Assembly (NCBI GenBank): GCA_002840835.1
Contig: PHCQ01000012.1
Location: forward strand, 1 to 64,000
DNA: 64,000 nt
Source of the DNA: Betaproteobacteria bacterium HGW-Betaproteobacteria-16
GTDB lineage: Bacteria > Pseudomonadota > Gammaproteobacteria > Burkholderiales > Burkholderiaceae_C
Reading direction: 5' to 3'
The position numbers and the translations under genes were made by a program. The notes under the pieces were generated by a model that was not told the origin of the DNA, made no database searches, and saw nothing but the letters and a program-made list of their open reading frames with translations. Positions 59,178 to 64,000 of the stretch are shown here, piece after piece; the stretch's first letter is position 1; every line of letters starts with the position of its first letter.

Positions 59178-60500
59178 TTATGCCCCAGCTTCAGTCGTTT
59201 CTGGTTTGCTCAAATTCACCGCACGCACCCAAGGCCTGCGAAACAGCAGTGCCATTCCTTCGGTGTGCGCACTTTGGACGAAATTGGTGAGCGGATTCTT
59301 CGAAGCCCAGAGGTTTGACATGGAAATCACCATGTTGTGACCACCGCGGGCCTCGCTGATCAGGTGCAATGCGGGCATGTACTCTTCATAGCAGAACATC
59401 ATTCGTGCCCTGGCGCCGCCCCCAATGGCTACCGTGCTGTCAGCGAACCAGTCGACCACAAATGAGTGCCGTGTACGCCATGGTGCCCACTCTGCAACCG
59501 GGACCGGCTGACGTGCTGCAACGTAGGTCGATGTCCCATCCGGCCTGAGAACAAGCGCCACCTTCTGGAGGGAATCTTTCCCAACTTCGATGTCAGCCCC
59601 AATGATGACGGTCTGTCCCGTTTCCTTGGTGCGATTGAGGATCTCTCGCCTGATTGCTGGGAACAGTGACGGGTCATACAAGCCGATAACCGATTCAGCA
59701 AACACTATGGTCTTGAGTTCCCCTTCACCACCGGCGAGGCTTTGGACCGCATTCCCTATTTGCCCGATTCGGTCCATCACTTCCATGCTTCCGCGCTGTG
59801 GGTACCCACCCCAGCGGCTTTGAACAGCGCCGATGCTTCCGACAACTCGGCCGCCGGCTTCAGACGGGATCGATCCTCCAACGCTGAGAACGACTCCGAA
59901 AGCGGCCGCCGCACCCGCCGTAATCCACTGCGGCCTCTTGACGCTCATCGAGGGCAGGTAGACCCGAAAGAAGGCCCCCCAAAGCAGCACGGTAATGAAG
60001 AACAAGACTACCCCGAACCACCCAGTGCCAGACGCAAAAAATCCCCATCCCACGAGCGGATGACCAGCGAGAACTACGCCAAAGGGAGGAGCCAGAGTAA
60101 GCACCATTCCTGCAAGTGCGCCAGGCAGGACCATTGCGTATGTGTTTCGAGAAGGCCAACAGATGGCCCAGGCAGAAGCTGCCACGAGACTTGCGCTCAA
60201 CCACAGAGCCACGCCAACAAGGCTGGATTCGAACCAGACGCCGGCAAACTCTGGGAGAAACCGACCAACGCCTAGGTGGTAGCACGCTGTCAAGACAAAG
60301 GCGGACATGCGCGAAGGGGCGACGAGCCATAGCAGTGGGAGCAATACAGCCAACGCGGGCGTTCGGCCTGGGCCCCATGCCAAAAGAGCAAGTGTGGTCC
60401 CGACAAGTGCTGCCAAGGCCAATGGTGCGAAAGCTCTGGCAATCTCAAGGCCTGTAGCGTTCAACCGGAGTGCCGTGGTCTCCAGCTTTGCAGTTGTCAT
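59178..60500 (-). CDS. traB: TraB, membrane nitrilase-like conjugation protein
   Basis: A 440-residue protein with about seven membrane helices in the first 215 residues and a C-terminal nitrilase-like domain (about 235-420), like RP4 TraB and apolipoprotein N-acyltransferase relatives. The Glu (VFAES) and Cys (MMFCYEEY) of a nitrilase triad are present; at the lysine position the sequence is YVAARQPVPVAEW, so Lys appears replaced. In RP4 TraB supports pilus maturation. Start overlaps the upstream stop by 4 nt. Confidence 0.75.
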   Translation of the reverse strand: MTTAKLETTALRLNATGLEIARAFAPLALAALVGTTLALLAWGPGRTPALAVLLPLLWLVAPSRMSAFVLTACYHLGVGRFLPEFAGVWFESSLVGVALWLSASLVAASAWAICWPSRNTYAMVLPGALAGMVLTLAPPFGVVLAGHPLVGWGFFASGTGWFGVVLFFITVLLWGAFFRVYLPSMSVKRPQWITAGAAAAFGVVLSVGGSIPSEAGGRVVGSIGAVQSRWGGYPQRGSMEVMDRIGQIGNAVQSLAGGEGELKTIVFAESVIGLYDPSLFPAIRREILNRTKETGQTVIIGADIEVGKDSLQKVALVLRPDGTSTYVAARQPVPVAEWAPWRTRHSFVVDWFADSTVAIGGGARARMMFCYEEYMPALHLISEARGGHNMVISMSNLWASKNPLTNFVQSAHTEGMALLFRRPWVRAVNLSKPETTEAGA

Positions 60501-61348
60501 GGCTTGACTCCAACTCCTGTGGAGTGCATTGCTCCCGCTCTCCGAACCATCTGCAGCAGACCCTGGCTGTCAATGAAAGGCGCATTCTTGCCAAGTGCTT
60601 TCATAGCCATGGCCATGATCTCGAACACTTCATCCCCTCCAATCGGCACACCAATGACCCGTTTACCCTGTTTGAGGCGAATGTAGATAGACCCTTCCCC
60701 GACTTGATCGACCATGTCGAGATATTTGTCCTTGTTCGGTCCATGGTTCCCGAATGCGATCGCGCGGCACCAGCCAAACAGACCAGCCGTGAACAGCGGC
60801 AGTTCGCGCCGGGTCAGTCTAAAGATGATCTTTCGCTCCCAATCGAATCGGCGTTGACTCATGGCGTTGGCCATCTCAATCTGCAATGAGTGATACACCT
60901 CATTAGCCTTGCCCACCCGTTCTGTGATGATCTCCACTGGCTCGACGCACAGCGCACCTTTCGTCGAGAACACGTGGTGCGACTTGTCGTAGTCCCTGCC
61001 TGGTGTCGGCTTCTTGGAATCATCCTTTGTCCGCGAAGGCCGTGCCCCCACTTCCTCAACCTGCGGTGTCGCCACAGCAGCATCAATTCCGAGGTCGCTT
61101 TCGTTTTTCAGTCGATTGGCCCAGTCCACCAGCCAGGTGCTGTCACCGGATGCTTCAGTGCCCGAAGCGAGTTTGGTAATGCGATCACGCAACGCATCCG
61201 CCTCCTCTTCGCTCAGAGAGCTGATAGCTCTTTTGACCTGAGCCAACTCTGGCGTTGGGTATCCGCGCCCACGCAGAGTGAAGACAACCCACTTCGGATT
61301 GATAGGAGTGGTATGTGCGGTAACGGAAAGGATCGGCGCGTCCCTCAT
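60497..61348 (-). CDS. Hypothetical protein
   Basis: A 283-residue soluble protein of unknown family in the TraB operon. N-terminal 65 residues include a helical hairpin (SEEEADALRDRITKLAS), a polar linker follows, and residues 145-280 form a compact domain (RRFDWERKIIFRLTRRELPLFTAGL). No signal or membrane segment. It overlaps its neighbours by 4 nt on both sides. Confidence 0.55.
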   Translation of the reverse strand: MRDAPILSVTAHTTPINPKWVVFTLRGRGYPTPELAQVKRAISSLSEEEADALRDRITKLASGTEASGDSTWLVDWANRLKNESDLGIDAAVATPQVEEVGARPSRTKDDSKKPTPGRDYDKSHHVFSTKGALCVEPVEIITERVGKANEVYHSLQIEMANAMSQRRFDWERKIIFRLTRRELPLFTAGLFGWCRAIAFGNHGPNKDKYLDMVDQVGEGSIYIRLKQGKRVIGVPIGGDEVFEIMAMAMKALGKNAPFIDSQGLLQMVRRAGAMHSTGVGVKP

Positions 61349-61776
61349 GATTGAAGCCCCTGCTCCACTCGTGGGGTCTCCAACTGGACTTCCTCTTGAA
61401 GCGTTTCAAGCCGACCATGAACCTTCGCACCGTCATAGGTAGACAGATAGCGGCATCTGAGCTGCCCATGGGCAACGGCGTCCTTCGTCAAATGAAGTGT
61501 TCCCATCACGGTCAACACCGACGTATCGTCGTTCGCATCCCCCAGTTGCCCGAAGACAAATGCATCACCATGGACAGTTGTTTGACCGGTCAGGCGTGAA
61601 CCGGCATACATCACCAAAGGACCGCCTCGCACGACAAGTTCACCATGGTATTCCCCCTGCAGGAGCAGGCCCCCTGAACACTCCATAGTCCCACGTGCCT
61701 TGGTGCCCAGGTCAATCTTGTTCGTGATCTTCATTGCCACGGGGTCAATGGTCACCGTCGTTTCTCGCTTACTCAC
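61345..61776 (-). CDS. Bactofilin-like protein
   Basis: A 143-residue protein with the short repeated beta-helix pattern of bactofilins (DUF583): GGLLLQGEYHGELVVRGG, LTGQTTVHGDAFVFGQL, HGQLRCRYLSTYDGAKVHGRLE. Bactofilins polymerise into scaffolds near the membrane. On a plasmid next to TraB it could organise pilus, partition or transfer complexes; that is inference. Confidence 0.7.
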   Translation of the reverse strand: MSKRETTVTIDPVAMKITNKIDLGTKARGTMECSGGLLLQGEYHGELVVRGGPLVMYAGSRLTGQTTVHGDAFVFGQLGDANDDTSVLTVMGTLHLTKDAVAHGQLRCRYLSTYDGAKVHGRLETLQEEVQLETPRVEQGLQS

Positions 61777-61790
61777 ACTGTTCCCCTTGA

Positions 61791-62855
61791 TTACTGCAAC
61801 TTGATCGTGCGGGCGTCGAGCTGAACACTCCCACTCTTCACATCAATTTTCTGAATGGTCTCGCCAGTGAAGATCTTTTGCCCGACTGAGAATCTCTGTG
61901 GAAGCCTTGTGGCTGGATTCGTAATGAGGACGTAGGTCCCGTCTGGCCCAATGTCGACCAATGTCGGTAGAGTCGCCCCACCCTGTGCGACAGTTGATGC
62001 GACTTGCGGACTCGATTCCTGAACTGGCCCAACTAGCCGTCGTTGCCCAGTTTTTGCGGGTTCTCTTTGTTCCACGGAAACGGTAGGAGACTCTGTCTCT
62101 TTTGCTGGCGCCTTGCTCATGTCCACAATTACTGCGGATGGTGAAGGCTCTTTGTCCTGGGTCTTCTGCTTCGGTGTCGCTTGAGCTCGAACGGCCGGCA
62201 CCGATGGTTTGGACACAGGCGGTGCTTTTGGCACGGGCGGTACCGAACTCGCCTCAATCTGGGTGGAATCGGAAGCCTTTGAGGGCTGGGCAGCATTTGA
62301 TGGAGGCGCAACCTGAACCTTTGCTGGTACCACCTCGCGCGGCTCTGCAGGCCCAAAAGGGAGTGAGGGTGCTGCTCCTATCGCGGGACCATCGGCCAGC
62401 GTTGATTCGTTCCCTTCAATGGGTTCGAAAACGGTGTCTGCAAGCGCGATGTTGTCCACTGCAGGGATTGGCTCAGCTGCAGCTTCTGGCTGCTGGAGAG
62501 GTGGAACGGATGCCTCAACCTGGCGCTGTGACGTTTCAGCAGAATCTGGGCCCCCAACTTGACCCGATGTGACGGCAAGGATCGCGGCCACTCCCATTAC
62601 CAGTGAGAGGCCAGCCAAGACACTCGCAAGTTTTCGTGGTGGTCCCGAAGTGTTTGAAGGAGTTTCGCGTTGTAGCTTCTGACCCAACACCAATCGCGGG
62701 ATGAAGCGGGCCCAGGGCGAGTTTTCGGGTGGACCCGCTTCCAGGTCAGGGAATCCGAACGCTGGGGATTCCGCGCCGCGAGAGAGCACACCTAAAACGA
62801 CCCTTCGGGGTTCGCCTACGATCGCTTGGGTGAAGTACCTGTTTGCTTGATCCAT
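61791..62855 (-). CDS. Bitopic membrane protein with Pro-rich periplasmic region
   Basis: A 354-residue protein. The ATG at 62855 is used because the first conserved residues follow it and the next gene ends at 62863. One membrane helix (about residues 77-98), a long Pro/Ser/Ala-rich periplasmic linker and a C-terminal beta domain (LPQRFSVGQKIFTGETIQKIDVKSGSVQLD) resembling PilP/GspC-type domains. Probably a pilus or envelope adaptor encoded with TraB and the bactofilin. Confidence 0.6.
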   Translation of the reverse strand: MDQANRYFTQAIVGEPRRVVLGVLSRGAESPAFGFPDLEAGPPENSPWARFIPRLVLGQKLQRETPSNTSGPPRKLASVLAGLSLVMGVAAILAVTSGQVGGPDSAETSQRQVEASVPPLQQPEAAAEPIPAVDNIALADTVFEPIEGNESTLADGPAIGAAPSLPFGPAEPREVVPAKVQVAPPSNAAQPSKASDSTQIEASSVPPVPKAPPVSKPSVPAVRAQATPKQKTQDKEPSPSAVIVDMSKAPAKETESPTVSVEQREPAKTGQRRLVGPVQESSPQVASTVAQGGATLPTLVDIGPDGTYVLITNPATRLPQRFSVGQKIFTGETIQKIDVKSGSVQLDARTIKLQ

Positions 62856-62862
62856 CTGAAAC

Positions 62863-63981
62863 TCAAATACTGAAGATTGCCGCCTCCCCTGCTTGCTGAA
62901 GACCGCCCTTGGACTGGACGGCCTCAACTGCTTGGGAGACGTGTTCGCCGGAGGAAACTGGGGCAACGACCTCGCATCGATCCAGGGTCGAGTCATCCCT
63001 CGACACAAGCGAAGGTGGAGGTTGGTTCTCGGACAGCATCTGCTGTGATCCTTGGATTCGAGCAGACTGAACTGCAGCCTCGATGGAGGTTGGTTGCTCA
63101 GGTGACCGTGCGCTCCGTGGAAGACGCATTCGTAGCGATGCACGGTCAACGATCGATCGCTCAAATGTGATGGGGCCGACCTCTGCATCATCGATGTGAA
63201 GTGGTGCGTTCGCATAGATGGTTTTGACTGCTTCCTCCATCGCGCCGAAGTCTAGCCCACACTCTTGTTCTTCCTTGCGCAGTGCCTCTGCCTGCTCCAA
63301 GGCAGCTCGTGGTGAGATGCCTTCTCGAAGCTGAAGGTCAGCAACATAGAAGGGCAAAAAATTAGAGATAGCGCTGCTTCGCTCGTGGGCAACGAGACTC
63401 AAAGGAATGTGCCTGAGCTTTGATTTGAAGGCGGCATGCATCATCTTGAGCTTTGCACTCAATGTTCTGAAGGTGTTGATACTGCCGCTGCGAAACTCGA
63501 ACACCGAGAATGGGTCTCTTTGACCCTCAATCTGCAGCTTCAAGCGGACGTGCATCGAGCAGGACACCCCTTGCGAATTCGCATAGGGGCACAGATCTGA
63601 ACCGACGCAGGAGGCATCTTCGACTTCCCCTGTCACAAGGTTGGTTCGCCTGGCACGTTGACCATCGCCAGCACACACAAGGCGATTGACCTCCTGGTCG
63701 TATGCCTCATAGCGTGCGCTCAAATTTGCATCAGGTTCGTCAAATACCAGCTTGATCGGAATCATCTTGATCAGGGCTGCTTCTCCCCCGGATGCATCGC
63801 CAAGGTTCACGGCGATTGGGTGCTGTTTGAACTGCTGCTTCCCATTCATGGGGGGGCCAGCGTGGGACCGCTCAAGAACCTCAAAGTTTGAGAGTTGCCT
63901 GAGGTCTTCTTCGCCTTCGCTGGCAAAGCGAATGAACCCTTCAATGTGCGGACCTGTTGGGACGAGTGCGTTGATGCTCAT
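62863..63981 (-). CDS. Plasmid protein with Gp3/RDF-like metal-binding N-terminal domain
   Basis: A 372-residue protein. Residues 45-200 resemble proteins annotated as recombination directionality factor or hydrolase/metal-binding on plasmids and phages, with a cysteine cluster (CAGDGQ, CVGSDLCPYANSQGVSC) that could bind zinc. The C-terminal 120 residues are polar. First complete gene at the right edge; its promoter is outside the window. Function uncertain. Confidence 0.55.
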   Translation of the reverse strand: MSINALVPTGPHIEGFIRFASEGEEDLRQLSNFEVLERSHAGPPMNGKQQFKQHPIAVNLGDASGGEAALIKMIPIKLVFDEPDANLSARYEAYDQEVNRLVCAGDGQRARRTNLVTGEVEDASCVGSDLCPYANSQGVSCSMHVRLKLQIEGQRDPFSVFEFRSGSINTFRTLSAKLKMMHAAFKSKLRHIPLSLVAHERSSAISNFLPFYVADLQLREGISPRAALEQAEALRKEEQECGLDFGAMEEAVKTIYANAPLHIDDAEVGPITFERSIVDRASLRMRLPRSARSPEQPTSIEAAVQSARIQGSQQMLSENQPPPSLVSRDDSTLDRCEVVAPVSSGEHVSQAVEAVQSKGGLQQAGEAAIFSI

Positions 63982-64000
63982 GTTCTGCTCCGAGTGATTC

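Noticed and set aside
1..64000. oriT, oriV, replication initiator, integrase, insertion sequences, CRISPR, tRNA or rRNA
   Set aside because: None could be supported by reading the sequence; they may lie outside the window.

Overview
The window looks like part of a large conjugative plasmid from a betaproteobacterium, probably Burkholderiales/Comamonadaceae. That assignment is inference: the bases are moderately GC-rich, there is an IncI-like thin pilus next to a trb-type secretion system, and a PRTRC plasmid-maintenance cluster is present. I see no replication initiator, integrase, transposase, CRISPR, rRNA or tRNA.

Layout. 1-1039 has no gene but holds a structured leader on the minus strand, a cluster of GTGGCC hexamers and a promoter box. 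1040-3706 (+) encodes a ParM-like actin (PRTRC protein D), two small proteins and a lytic transglycosylase. 3863-8331 holds two CAP-domain lipoproteins, two secreted proteins sharing a Cys-rich domain, and the minor pilin. 8359-17281 (-) is a pil operon (pilS, R, Q, P, O, N, a TcpQ-domain protein, pilL). 17286-29346 (-) is a trb set in canonical order (B, C, D, E, J, L, then F, G, I) with a membrane-anchored double AAA+ ATPase and a small membrane protein inserted between trbL and trbF. 29443-34559 (-) holds a DUF4400 protein, TraD and a MobH relaxase homologue that has lost its metal ligands. 34653-35854 (-) encodes FlhC/FlhD-like activators resembling the SetCD/AcaCD transfer regulators. 36214-49519 holds a DNA-binding regulator, a primase, a VWA protein, a DUF3150 protein, a class II ribonucleotide reductase (nrdJ), an SSB, a MoxR/CobS ATPase and unknowns. 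50179-52900 (+) has an unknown protein and a UvrD-type helicase. 53023-59048 (-) is the PRTRC ubiquitin-like cluster (ThiF, A, B, F, C, E, ParB). 59178-63981 (-) has TraB, a bactofilin and unknowns.

Two regulatory layers stand out. First, a 24-bp box (left arm CATTG, core GCAAAACRG, right arm CAATG) occurs at five transcription-unit starts: parM, trbF, trbB, the relaxase-like gene and the 50179 gene. It is a good candidate target of the FlhDC-like activators. Second, several minus-strand maintenance genes (parB, PRTRC E, primase, DUF3150, nrdJ, 49152 gene, a small exported protein) are preceded by related leader RNAs. Most carry two small hairpins, a CAGCCTTTCA-like segment, and an intrinsic terminator just before the start codon; in several the terminator overlaps a competing hairpin. 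This looks like a plasmid-wide attenuation system and is the most novel signal I found.

Together the genes encode partition, DNA metabolism, a ubiquitin-like modification pathway, a thin pilus with possible adhesive secreted proteins, and a conjugation channel whose relaxase homologue appears catalytically altered.
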